Positions 52,563 to 64,000 of a stretch of DNA of 64,000 bases are shown here, piece after piece; within the stretch, counting starts at the first letter, position 1, and every line of letters starts with the position of its first letter. The DNA is taken from assembly GCF_020740795.1 (NCBI RefSeq), contig NC_067283.1, positions 59,737,966 to 59,801,965 on the forward strand, given 5' to 3'. A program made the position numbers and the translations under genes. Source of the DNA: Apus apus (taxonomy: Eukaryota; Chordata; Aves; Apodiformes; Apodidae). The notes beneath the pieces are model-generated. The model was not told the DNA's origin and searched no databases. It was given only the letters and a program-made list of their open reading frames with translations.

Positions 52563-55500
52563 CCAGAAATTCGTTAATTGATTGTTGGGGATAAGGCTTG
52601 TCACTGGTTAATGGTCACATCTCTACAAATACACACATAAATTATTCCAATAAAATTGTTTTGATCAGAATTGTTCATCTGGAAGGGGGAGAATTTATGC
52701 TCAGAGGAGATGCTTCCTGACTGGACTAGGCAATAACCTCATGACTTGGTGCTCCATTAGGTCATGGAAAAAACTAGGTCCTTAATTCAAATCAGAGATG
52801 TTAAAAATTTGAACCTATTTCCCAAATCCTATCTGTATGTTTGTCTTTCTTTTCATCCTCCCTCAGATTTTCCAGTGTGTTGCTATTGTTCCAGCGAAGA
52901 ACAAAAACCAGAAGTACAATTTTTTTTAAAAAGCAAGATTCTTGTTCACCAGCCTACCCTATTACTCTTAACAACAATAGATATTTGATTGGAAGTAGTA
53001 TGAAATAGAGTAGATTGTGCAGTCATTTTGAGATACTAGCATCTTTGTATAGCAGTTCAGATCATTAAAGAAAGCATGTCTGACATTTCTTGCGTGTAGC
53101 AGGGACTCAGTAGAGGAGAGAGGCAAGTAAAAAAAAGAGCAGAAAGCTTCCTACAGTTTCCTGTGTGCTTGTAATGATTTTGAAGCATTAAACTTATCGA
53201 TATTAAAAAGAGTAATTCTGAGGTTAATTTAGGCAATTGCCAAGAGATGTTTAGCAGGCCACGTGACATTATTTTAGCAAAGCAGGCAGTTGCACAAGCC
53301 ATTAATCTGTTTGGATGCTATATTAGTATGGCCAGTTTGGGGGCTAGAATTTGTCTTGGCTGGTGGTAGGTTGCCTAGGAAACAAGAATTAAACTTTCCC
53401 CCCAGAAATCCTAAATTAGGAGAGGAGTTTATATTTTTAGGTAGAGTGTTTAGTTTTGTGTTGCATATGTACTTACACATGCATGTATGCATGCCTGACT
53501 TAAGTATCTGAAAAAAATCCCCACATAAATGATTTATTTTTGTGGTGTACTTCAGCATTTTCCCCAGAGATCTGCAGTTCAGAAGCAGGGGTGAAGTATT
53601 ACCTGAAAGTTATGTCCAGAGCTTCTGGGAGCAACCTGACATTGTAATTCCTGGCACGGTGGTATCTGAGGCAGCCTGCATTTGGGCTAATGCGCAGCTT
53701 GGTTTTGTAATAAAGTTTTGGAGCTTTAATTGCAGTCTTTGAATGAGAAGGAGTATGATAAGTGCATTTTTTTTCTAATATTGTAGTAGTCTTGATATCT
53801 TCTGAGACTTAAACTTCTAAGAACAAATTTCAGTATTATTCAAAATAAATTAAACTGTTTTTATAGAGAGTTTATAGCTCCAAGTACAAGAATTAGGAGC
53901 CAAGGTCGCCTGCTCTGCAGTGCTTTACTTACTCCATTTTAGTTTTTTGTCTGGAGGCCTTTGTTTACTGCCTGGTAGGGCTGTGGGTGATAGCTTAAAT
54001 AAATCATGCTGGGTTTAGTGTAAAATATTGTTAAATGTATTGTAAAAATAGTAACTTTGTATTAAATGTTCTTCTTACTGTGACATTCTCATGATTCCTT
54101 CTTAGCTTGCTGTCAGAAAAAGAAGTCCCTTTCTATAGTTAGCATAGGAAAGCTTCTTGAGCCAAAGGAAGAGTGTGAGCTTGGCTCTAATCTGCCACCT
54201 CCATCATTAATGCAGTTGGGAGCAAGTGAAGCGTTGAGGGATTAATTTTTTTAGTTTGACTTGCTTTGGGATTTTTAATTTTATGCTATTGGCATAGGAA
54301 GTGAGCAGAGTCAGGAGTGTTTGTAGTGGAAGCATTGACCACTCAGATGAGTCAAAGCTCTGCTGTGGCACACCTTGGGATTGCAGTTTCACTCCTGTAC
54401 TGTGCCAGGAGAGAAGGACATGGTGTTCCTTGAGAGGAGGACTTCCTTATGAAGTCCATGCTGTCTCTGTGTCACGTGGTTTCTAAAGCTGTTCATGCAG
54501 CTTTTTCTCCACCTTTCAAATGCATACCTTATTTTCTGTAGCACTGATTTCTTTGAGCCACAGCTACCTCATTCCAGTGGCTTTCCTAGCCCCATGATAT
54601 TCCAAGTTCTTAGGCAGTTCTCCTTCATCAGTCATCCTTTAAGTTAGTTAATAGCTGCTTTTGCCAGGTGTTGAGACAATCTCACAGAGACAGTGACTAA
54701 GAAGAACATCAGTACATTGGAATAGAAAGAGGACAGACTTCTGTAGTGGATAGGCAAAAGTAGAAGTAACACGATAAATAATTTTTGTACTGATGTAAGT
54801 GAGGAGGCCAGTCTTCACAGAGGAAAAAAAGGCCTGTAACTACATTGATTTCGATATATGTAGGCTTAAGTGTCGTGCCCCAGTATCAATATTCATATGT
54901 ATCTGTGGTGGCGATGGTCTCTTTTTACTTCTAATCTTATTGGCCTACTCTAGGAATAGACCTGGTGGTTTCTCTCAGCTGGGCTTGGGAAGAAAGCAGA
55001 GTCTGGATTACATAAGTTGCACAAGGTAAATTGGTAGAGGGTTGCAAGTGTACCCTCTGCACGATCTCCTTGAAGCCTTCTGCTGGCTGAAGAACTCCAA
55101 GAAATGTCCTTGCTTTGGAAGAGGCTAGTCCAGAGTACACTTCTGCAGGCTTTTCGGCAGGAAGAGAGGGTAAAGAGTTTGCTTCTGGCTTATCCAGACT
55201 TGATTACGCTTGTTCTGCAGTGAAGTACAGAGGTGGCTGGACTGAGCTGCACTGCTCCATGTGGATTTCCCTGCTCAGTTGGCATTCACCAGCTGTTTCT
55301 GAGCCCAACAGTTGGAGTCTTATTCACTGATACTATACTTGCTAAAACTTCCTCTGTATTGGAACAAACCCCCTTTGTTCTCCCCTGCTTGCTTTTATAG
55401 TTTTGTTTTCTTTTTAATGCTTATAACATCAGTAGTTGTATTGTGAGGACGAAGTATGTGTGCGTGTGCAAGCGTGTTTAGGTGTATATGTAAACGCACA

Positions 55501-58500
55501 TACAAAATGTTTACAGATGCTGGTAACACAGCCAGGCAAATGATGTAAACAGTTCTGCACCCTTTTGTAAGACAATGTAAAATATGAAAGATGAGTTAAA
55601 GGTCAACCTGATTTTGTGGGTTTATGTAACCGTGTTTTTCTCTGAGATTTTTTTTTTTTCTCTCTTCACTGCAAGACTCCTGTAAATTGAAGCTGTGTAC
55701 AAAGCAAATTACACTGTGGATAGCACAGCAAAAGCTTTCAGCTGCACAGGAGGTGACCAGGGTATGAATATTTTGTTTTAGATTTTCTTTCTTACTTGTC
55801 TGGTGTGTTGTTAGCAGCAGGGGTGAAGCTTTCAGACTGAGTGTAACTTCTAAATTGTTCTTCTTGGAGGTTCACACATGGTCAATGTAGCTGTTAATGA
55901 TAATTATTGTGATCAAGACCACTGTGCTGTGTGGTATTCCAAGATTTCCTTTAAACCAAAGGCTGTAAAATCAGGAAAGCATCAAATTAATGGGAAAGGC
56001 AGGGTGTTACGAAATAGAGTGTGGATTGTTTGACTTCCTTATATAAACCAGTGTGTGTGATTTTTTTTTTTAAGTAGTTGTAACTAATGTGTTTCTTAAC
56101 CTTGCAGTTACAAATTCCTTTTGCTGAGGAGGTAGAGTGGACCTCATAGGACCTGAAGGGGGGGAGGACAGAGCAGTTTCTGAGGCTTGTAATTCTATTG
56201 TGCTAGGGGACAATATGGAAGATGAATGAGAAGCCCTGAGGCAGGGGACAGTGCTGGAAAAAAAAATCAGTGTTTTGGTTTTATTTGAGAAGAGTGGGTA
56301 ATAACTATGTTGGTGGGGTAAAAACATGAACTTGATGTGACAGAACAGTGACCCAGCATAAGAGATTTAGAAGATGGTGGCACCACAAAATGAGGCAAGT
56401 AAAAACAAGACAAATATTTGCCTTCAAACTAGAGGAGATGACTGAGAAAGACAGGGATAATGTTGCTGTAGAGGAGGTTTCATCAGAACTGAGCTTCTAA
56501 TCTCAGGTGTTCAACAGTCCTTCACCAAGTATGAAAAACTCCAGTGAGCTTGTAAACAAAAAGGCTCCTTGTATGAATCTTCAAGGTTTTTTTGGTTCAG
56601 GCTTTCAGCCTTTTTCTCTGCAATTAAGTTTTGATATTTTTCTCCTCTCACATAAAAATCTATTGGTTACTTTTCTGTAAATAAAGGACTTTGTGCTGGG
56701 GCTTTAAGGAGAGTCAAATACTAAGAGGACTGGCTCTGCTGAAACTCTGACATTAGTCTAGATGGGTCCAAGGAAAGGTACTGTTTGGGTGAAAGGATGT
56801 AAAAAATTAATTTCATTAAATGACAGTCATTTATTCAGTATAAGCTGGGGTGATATTTTCAGAAGGTTCGAGTCCCTCTGGAATATTTTGCTTTTATCTT
56901 AGATGTGATAAGAGAGGCAGAAGTGACCAACCATGTTTGGGTACTACTCAATGTGAAAGCCAAATGACAATACCTTGTAGACAGGAATGTTGTAAGGTAA
57001 AGGCACGTAGAGAAATGCTCAGATACTGTGGTGACAGGGCTGTGCAGATACTCAAAAGTACACAGAGATGCATAAATCACTAGGTCGCAGGCCTGAAGGA
57101 ACAGAGAGCAGTGATAATTAGTATCTTTAGAGAGACTATGCAAGATGTTGGATTCCTTAATTTTTGTTTTTTTTTTAAAGGAGAGCAGTTTGGATCAGAA
57201 TCAGAAGGTTTTGGTGCTAAGTTCTCATTTTTTCTCTTTTGTACCATGAGTGAAGCATAACAAGTCCCTCTTCAGTTCCAGTGAGTGTAAAAGAAATGCT
57301 GGCTTCACACAGCATTTTGCAAATTTCTATCAGTTCTTCAAAAAGAGAGAAAAAAACCCTAAATGTATCAGTTCTCACTCTCTGGCTCTGGTGCTGCTTC
57401 CTGCCTCCTTTCTGGGAGGAAAGAAGAAAGACCATAGCTGGCTATGTAGTTGATGAGTGAGTGAAGTTATGGATTGGCCAGTAACAGTCATGCAGAGCCT
57501 TTCTGCCCTTGTCACCCTAGTTATTTCCTAGGTGCCCTGTGGGGTGTACAGGAATTTCAGAAGAGAGGATTGGAGAAACCCACCTGCTGGCTGCGAGCTG
57601 CTCAGAATGAGCCTGATGGGGACTTCTAGCTAGTGTGCTTCTCTGTAATCTGGTAATGCATTTTACAGCACTCACTGAAGGTGTGAGACGTTTGAGTTCA
57701 TTTCTCTTGTCAGCCTGGAGATACAAATCTGCATCTTTCAGTTGTCCAAAGAGGTGACCTTGTTGCCAGGCTGGGATGAGGAGGGGCTGTTTTTCAAAGC
57801 TGAACCCCTTTTACAGCAAAGATCAGAAGCTTCTTGAGACATGCAAAACAGCAAGTGATGGGGAGCCTGCTGCATCATAGGCCAGTGGTTAACATCCACA
57901 GGCAGGGCAGACAGTTGCAGGTTCCAGCTCCTATATCCTCAAACTGCATGTACATTTTATAGTAATAGACCATGGATAATAACCTGAAATAGTTCCCAGC
58001 CATGTCTGCATTTTTTAACTGTTCTAAGTTGGCTGGATTACCATTATCAGGCTCTTTCACAGCCCTAAGCCCCTAAGGTTTTGGATTCCAGTTTTGTTAC
58101 GGTATTGGACATCTGACTGCTGAGGCTGGACTCCTTTGATGGTGTGCAGAAGTAGGCTGTGACAGCAACAGTCAGATCAGGTGGACAGCCACTGTGGTCC
58201 AGAGTGAGATGATGAAAATAGGAGGTTCTTTGAACAGCAGTCTCACAAATCACAAGACTTAGCTGTAACCTGGGGAGTGGAGGATTAATTACCCAGGCAT
58301 CTGCTTATAAAGACAATCAGGAGTAGAGACTGTCTTAGAATGAGTTAGTACGCAGGTTTTTTTCGTGCAGGAGATCAAGAGTTTGATTATGGGAGGCAGT
58401 TTGGAAGAACAGCTATGAATCGATGGTATTTACAAGGAGCAGAAGAAGCACAGTAAAATAAAACCAGTAACCTTGTTATGGTTTCAGAGACCCCGGCCCA

Positions 58501-58796
58501 ACTTTATTAGTGACCCAGATGGGACAGAGACAAGGGTATGAATAAGGAAAGGTAATGGGCAAAACATGGACTAAAGTATGATTATGGGCAATTTTTGTTC
58601 TTAATACTGTGGTAAATGGACAAGGGGTGTCTTGTGTGTAAATAATCCCTTTCTGTGTGGTATCGTGCTGCTATCTTTATTTCGGTGCAGGGTTCTTTTT
58701 TTGGCGGTGTGAGTGAAGTTTGTGAAAATGTTTGTGCTGAATGTAGATTTTGCTAATGATTCTTTCACATGTGATTCACAGAAGGGAGGGGTGGAA

Positions 58797-59619
58797 TGTG
58801 CTGGCTTGGCAGTGGGGGAAGGGCCCCAGGGGTGGCTCCGGTAAGAAACTGACAAGCTTCCCCTGCTCCAAACCCAGCCAAAGAGCCATTAGATGGACAA
58901 GAGATGTGCCTCTGTGATTAACATACGAAAGAACTGAGATAAGACCTGAGCAGACCTAGCAGAAAAAGAAAAGAGCTGGGCTGGAGAGGCAGAGGTGCTG
59001 GTGGTTGGTGAAGAAGAAGAGGAAGAAGGTGCCCAAGCAGAGGTTTCTCTGCAACCCATGGCGAGATGGCAGCTGTCCCCCTGCACTCATGGAGGAATGT
59101 GGTGGAACATTCCCTGAAGGCACCAGGAGGGGTGAACTTGGCCACTGGACTTGGATTTGCTGCCAGTGGACTTGGATCATGCAGCTGTGGAAGGTGCTGC
59201 TCCGCGGCAGTTGGCAGTTCCCAAACCAGCCTGTGACTCTGTGGGAAGCCCAGGCTGGAGCAGCTCTGGACCTCGTGGGAAGGACTCATGAAGGAGAGGT
59301 TGGTGGAGGACTCTCTGCCATGGGAGGGACCCCTTGGGGAAGCAGGGCAGGACTGTAAGGAATCTTTCTTCCTGAGGAGGAAGGAGCAGCAGGAACCACC
59401 AGCCTGTGAACTGACTCTAAACCCCATCCCCTGTCCCCCTGTGCCGCTGGGGGGAAGGAGGGAGAGAAACCGGGAACAAAGGGATTTGGTCCCAGGAAGA
59501 AGGGAGGAGTGGGGGTTAACATATGCAAGCCCTGCTCTGTGTGTTGTCTGTGTCCTGTGGGCATTGGATTAGTGTGAAATTAAATTACTATTTTCCCCCA
59601 AGTTGAGTCTGTTTTGCCC
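58797..59619 (+). mobile_element. ERV LTR, 3' end missing, fused to CR1
   Basis: Starts TGTGCTGGCTTGG. From about 58,990 it follows the same order as the minus-strand LTR at 34,220-35,026: a 'ggaccccttggggaagcagg' block, 'cctgaggaggaaggagcagc', 'ctgtgccgctggggggaagg', then the 'attaaattactattttcccc' poly(A) region and 'gagtctgttttgccc'. There it stops, lacking the last ~165 bases, and CR1 sequence follows at once. It has about 180 bases of 5' sequence different from the other copy. Confidence 0.82.
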
Positions 59620-61350
59620 AGGAAGTCTGTGTGGATGAGCAAAGTGCTTCTGGACACAGTTAAATGTAAGAACAAGGTACACAGAGAGTGGAATCAGGGC
59701 CAGGTATCCTGGGGGGAGTACAGGCAAGTTGTCAGAGAAGCAAGGGATTGGGTAAGGAAGGCCAAAGCTCAGATAGAACTTTGCACCTGGCCAGGGATGT
59801 TAGAAACAACAAGAAAAGTTTCTACAGGCATGTCAACAATAAGAAGAGGATGAGGGAAAATGTGGGCTCACTTCAGAAGGAAACAGGAGACCTGGCCATA
59901 CAGGACGTAAAGAAGGCTGAGGTACGCAGTGACTACTTTGCTCTGTCTTCACTGGCAAAGGTTCTGATCACACCATCCTATTAGACAAGGTGAAGGTATG
60001 GACTCGGAAAAGGAAGATCTCCCAACTGTAGGAGAAGAGCAGGTCTGTGACCATCTGAAGGACCTGAAGGTGCACAAGGGACCTGACGGGACTCATCCAG
60101 GGCTCCTGAAGGAACTGACTGATGAAGTTGCAAAGCCTCCATCCATCATACGTGAAAAGTCTTGGAAGTCTGAATTCCCACATAACCCACATTTTCAAAA
60201 AGGGAAGGAAAGAAGAGCCAGGCAACTACAGGCCAGTCAGTCTCACCTCTGTGTCTGGCAAGATCATGGAGCAGATCCTCCTGAAGACTCTGCTAAGGCA
60301 CGTGGAAAACAAAGGAGTGATTGGTGACAGCCAACATGGCTTCACCAAGGGCAAGTTCTGCCTGACTAACTTGGTGGCCTTCTACGGTGGAGTCACGGCA
60401 TTGGTGGACAAAGGAAGAAGTATCCAGATGGAGACCAGTGTTGAGTGGTGTTCCCCAAGGGTTGGTACTAGGCAAGTTTGATGATGACCCCAAGCTGTGT
60501 GGTCTAGTGGACACACTGGAGGGAAGGGATACCATCCAGAGGGACCTTGACAGGCTGGAGAAGTGGGCTCATGCAAACTGCATGAAGTTCAACGAGGCCA
60601 AATGCAAGGTCCTGCACCTAGGTTGGGGCAATCCCAAACACAAATACAAGGTTGGTGGAGAATGGATCAAAAACAATCTGGAGGAGAAGGACTTGGGGGT
60701 GACAGTGGGTGATGAGGTCACCATGAGCTGGCAATGTGTGCTTGCAGTCCAGAAAGCCAACCATGTCCTGGGCTGCATCAAAAGAAGCGTGGCCAGAAGG
60801 TCAAGGATGTGATGCTGTCCCTCTACTCTGCTCTCTCTGAGACCCCACCTGGAGTGCTGTGTCCAGTTCTGAAGTTGCCAACATAAGGAGGACATGAAGG
60901 TCATGGAGAAAGTCCATAGAAGGGCCATGAAGATGATCAGAAGGCTGGAGCACCTCTCCTACAAGGACAGGCTGAGAGAGTTGGGTCAGTTCAGGCTGGA
61001 GAAGAGAAGACTCTGGGGGGGTGGCCTTCCAGTACCTGAAGGTTCCTACAGGAAAGCTGGGAGGGACTGTTTACAAGAGCTTGTAGCAAGATGACGAGGT
61101 AATGGATTAAAACTGGAGGAAGGGAGATTTAGGTTAGACATTAGGAGGAAATCCTGTAGTGTGTGGGTGGTGAGACACTGGAACAGGTTGGTCAGGGAAG
61201 TTGTGGATGTCCCCTCCCTGGAAGTGTTCAAGGGCAGGTTGGATGGGGCTCTGAGCAACCTGATGAAGTGTCAGCTGTCCCTGCTCATGCAGGGGGGTTG
61301 AACTAGATGATCTTTAAGGTGTCTTCCAACCCAAACCATTCTGTGTTTTC
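59620..61350 (+). mobile_element. CR1 LINE copy B, broken ORF2, joined to an LTR
   Basis: Starts at CCAGGAAGTCTGTGTGG, equivalent to 14,038 in copy A, and continues to the 3' end (ttgaactagatgatctttaa, accattctgtg). Shared with copy A: the ~20-codon in-frame gap before the FxDD box (again F-D-D-D), the frameshift giving RRSRM then stop, and a stop after VQF. Specific to copy B: an additional ~165-base deletion removing the VIYLDF motif-A region (near 60,418), plus a smaller deletion around 60,170. Incapable of encoding RT. Confidence 0.93.
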
Positions 61351-62610
61351 CTGGTATTATTCTATGAATGTAAATTGCAAGCTCTTCATTGACCTCAAAT
61401 GCAAGAAGGAACCAAACAAAAAGTGGGAACTGGGTCATATGACTAAAATCAACTATAAAATGAATGTAGCTCAAGGACATAGGTACAGAATTAGAAAGGT
61501 CAAGGCACAAAATGAGATGCAACTAGCAAGAGAAACTGAGAGCTACTCTAAATTTTTAGGATGTCAAAGTATTTGCTTCACTTTCCCAAAAGGAACTTAC
61601 GTGGTAGCTGATTCAGTATAAAATGCTTCTTGCCTAAAAATAATGCAACTCTTTGGACCTTTATGTCATCCTTAAGTGAAAGCTGATACTCTGGACTACT
61701 CTTTGTATCACTTTGCATCCATCCCGTACTAGAACATTGAATTTTATACTTGCATTTTGGCCTGACTAGTGCTAAACATGGTGTTTGAAATGCTGTCTCT
61801 GCCCTCTTTACATTTTTTGATTCTGACATGCAGTGTGCCTCCCACAGGAGGTAATTTAATATCATCTTTCATCACCCTCAAGCTGTGTAAACTTTTCTCC
61901 AGTCAGTGCACAAAAAACCCACTGAACCCACTGAACTGCTTCTCCCCTCAGCATCAATAGGATTTTCCAATGCAAATCTCTCATCTATCAATGGATTAAC
62001 ATCTTTAAATTGCGATTTACTGAGTGGATTAAAGAGCTCAGGGATGGATAATAAGATGTGGTACCTTTCACTGCAGTAATGTCAGTTCACATCAATCCAG
62101 GATTTTAGTGACTGGGAGTTACCATTTGAACTGCCTCAACTGAGTTATTTACGAACTTGTTTCATGACTCCTCTCTGAGCAAGAGGGGAAGCTAGTGAAT
62201 GGAGTGAACTGTGCAAGCAGTGCCTTCCCATTTCAGGGACGAGAAAGATATAAATCCAGGATTAACTTTTAAAACAGATTTTAAGATGTTTGATTGAAAT
62301 AAATTGGCATGCAGTAGGATTTCTTGTTTTGTCCTTTTAAAGAAAATGGGTCATGCTTGCTGGGAAAGAGGGGGCGAAAATCCCAATATCATCTTTATTA
62401 GTCCTCATTTTCTTCAAGTGTCAGTAATGTTTGCAATAATATTTATAACTTCGGTCATTTCTGCACCTCAGATGACATGGCCCAGGGCATCGATTGGTGT
62501 CCTCTGGCTATGTTCTTGGGACAGATTTGGCTCCGTCTGCCCCCTGCTGGAGGGATGTGAGGCCGGTTTGCACACGTGTTTTTTGTTCTGATGTTAAAAC
62601 TGCTCCCCCT

Positions 62611-62667
62611 TTTTGTTTGGTTTGGTTTTGTTTGGTTGGTTTGATTTTTTTTTTTTTTTTTTTTTGT
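62611..62667. repeat. T-rich low-complexity tract
   Basis: (TTTGG)n-like runs followed by about 20 consecutive T. Confidence 0.9.
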
Positions 62668-64000
62668 AAGGGACAGTTCCCTTCTGTTTTTAAGCGTTTA
62701 GAAGCCTTTTTTCTTTGCAAATACCTGTCACAGTACTCAGCACAACCAACATTTTTTTCTCTGAAAGTATATAACTCCTATTACAGAACTAATGTGTTTG
62801 CACCCTCTTGAGAAGGGAGACAATTGGAAAAATGAGTCACTGTTTATTTCCAAACCTTGAAGTGATGAGTAAGTGATTTTTCCTCCTATGAATTTTCGAA
62901 ATTATTTGTTAGAAAAAATAAGCTTCTTTCTTGATTAAAAAGAAGTAATTAATGTGGCACAACAGTTTAGCCATTCAAGTAAAGGCAGAGAAACAATAAC
63001 CCTTATGAAAGGCCAGGTATGCTGTTTTGCTGTTCTCTACTTTTTTTTTTTAGGTTCAGTCATTCTTTTACTTCTTCCTGGAAGTAGTCAGTAATGCAGT
63101 TTGGTGATGTGTAGTGTCCTAAAATAGACTTCTGCATTTCAAAAATACATCTGTTAAGTAGAGCAATGATTGATTACATATTGGGTTGTTTTTAAGATCA
63201 TTCAGATTTTTTGTGTGAGGCTATTACAAGGTTATAATTGTTCTTATCTCATTTTGTCTTTCTTTCTTTTAGGAAAACATTGCCAAGTACAATTTGTAGC
63301 AGAAACTGGAACTTGCTCATAACCTAGTACAGTGAAATGGAGACTATATAGCATCATGATAGTTTTGAGCAAAAGAGACTCTCAGTCTCTTTCCTGTGCT
63401 ATTAATTAGCTCTCGTGCTTCAGCTGAAGTCCTATTTCACATGATAGTTTTCTCATCTGTGTATGTTATTATTATAGAAATAATACTTAAGGTTTTCAGA
63501 CAAAAGATGATGAGTAAGTTATCATAATTACCAGATTTCTTGGCTGCTTAATACTGGGTTCAGGGATGTTAGTACTTCAGTGTAGCAGTACTGAATATGC
63601 ACATTAACAGCTGGCATAGCAGCAGGTAACTGCATGTTGGAGTATTTGCATGGGTCCATGGATTTTGCAGCTGGCCTCACAGTAGCTGTGTGAACATTGA
63701 CTTTTTTGTTCCGTGAACTTCCTAAACTTCCACACCCCCATGTAGATTTAGTTCTTTAATTTCTGCTATGAAAATGAACTTGAGGGAATTAAGATTTGAT
63801 GTACAGGGATGGGTATTTTAAAAAGGATCTTTGAGCATGTGGAGAATGCAGGAGGAGAAACACACTGTATGCAGGGCAGCCCTGACAGCTGGTGGGAGGG
63901 TTTAATGCATGCGGGGCCAAGAGTCCTCCTGCATGCCCAAGGCAGCACAGCAACCAGATCCAGACTAACGCTATTGAGTCCAGGATTCAAGAAGAGTATG

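Larger units (their letters stand above)
36788..64000 (+). other. SLC66A2: SLC66A2 intron 3 (more than 27 kb, continues past the window)
   Basis: Starts with the donor gtatgt. The next expected exon (Asp completing the split codon, then F-D-P-H-H-F-W) was not found by eye anywhere to the right edge. The interval is AT-rich and holds the CR1 and LTR pieces listed separately. I saw nothing recognisable in the large spaces between them (38.7-41.2, 41.3-42.9, 46.6-50.4, 52.6-58.8 and 61.4-64.0 kb). Confidence 0.75.

Noticed and set aside
56863-56880. GGTTCGAGTCC, resembling a tRNA T-loop.
   Set aside because: No matching D-arm, anticodon stem or acceptor stem surrounds it.

Overview
This is a stretch of bird (avian) nuclear genome. 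Three lines of evidence point that way. Multi-exon genes begin in CpG islands. The interspersed repeats are dominated by CR1 LINEs carrying the avian-type 3' end with its ATTCTATG-like octamer tail. Several LTRs have the TGTCCTGG/TGTGCTGG...CGACA-type ends seen in avian endogenous retroviruses. The gene order TXNL4A - HSBP1L1 - SLC66A2 (PQLC1), with HSBP1L1 on the opposite strand, matches human 18q23. I cannot name the species.

Layout. 1-490: CpG-island promoter. 493-8,341: TXNL4A (+), complete, three coding exons and a 3' UTR; it encodes the 142-residue Dim1-family U5 snRNP protein. About 8.4-10.7 kb: the gap between two convergent genes, with an old CR1 scrap and an unexplained exon-like open block on the minus strand (9,633-9,886). 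10,986-12,411: HSBP1L1 (-), a complete 71-residue coiled-coil protein in three exons. Its second intron can only be joined correctly as an AT-AC, U12-type (minor spliceosome) intron. 13.8-15.9 kb: a degenerate CR1 LINE. 20.4-21.0 kb: an ERV LTR. 21.3-22.4 kb: the CpG-island promoter of SLC66A2 (+), with a possible 5' UTR intron and spliced upstream ORF. Its first three coding exons lie at 22,357-22,559, 31,451-31,584 and 36,734-36,787. The rest of that gene runs off the right edge, so everything from 36,788 to 64,000 reads as one intron of more than 27 kb, filled with CR1 and LTR debris.

Most notable: (1) the AT-AC intron in HSBP1L1, with recognisable U12 5' splice site and branch site; (2) two far-apart CR1 copies (13.8-15.9 kb and 59.6-61.3 kb) that share the same ~20-codon in-frame RT deletion, the same frameshift and the same stop, so a dead element seems to have been copied; (3) an LTR abruptly fused to the second CR1 copy at 59,619/59,620, whose intact relative at 34,220-35,026 is a solo LTR with a 5-bp CCCCC duplication; (4) the exon-like block at 9.6-9.9 kb. 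TXNL4A acts in the spliceosome and SLC66A2 in membrane trafficking; nothing suggests the three genes work as a pathway. I found no bacterial-style system, CRISPR array, rRNA or tRNA.
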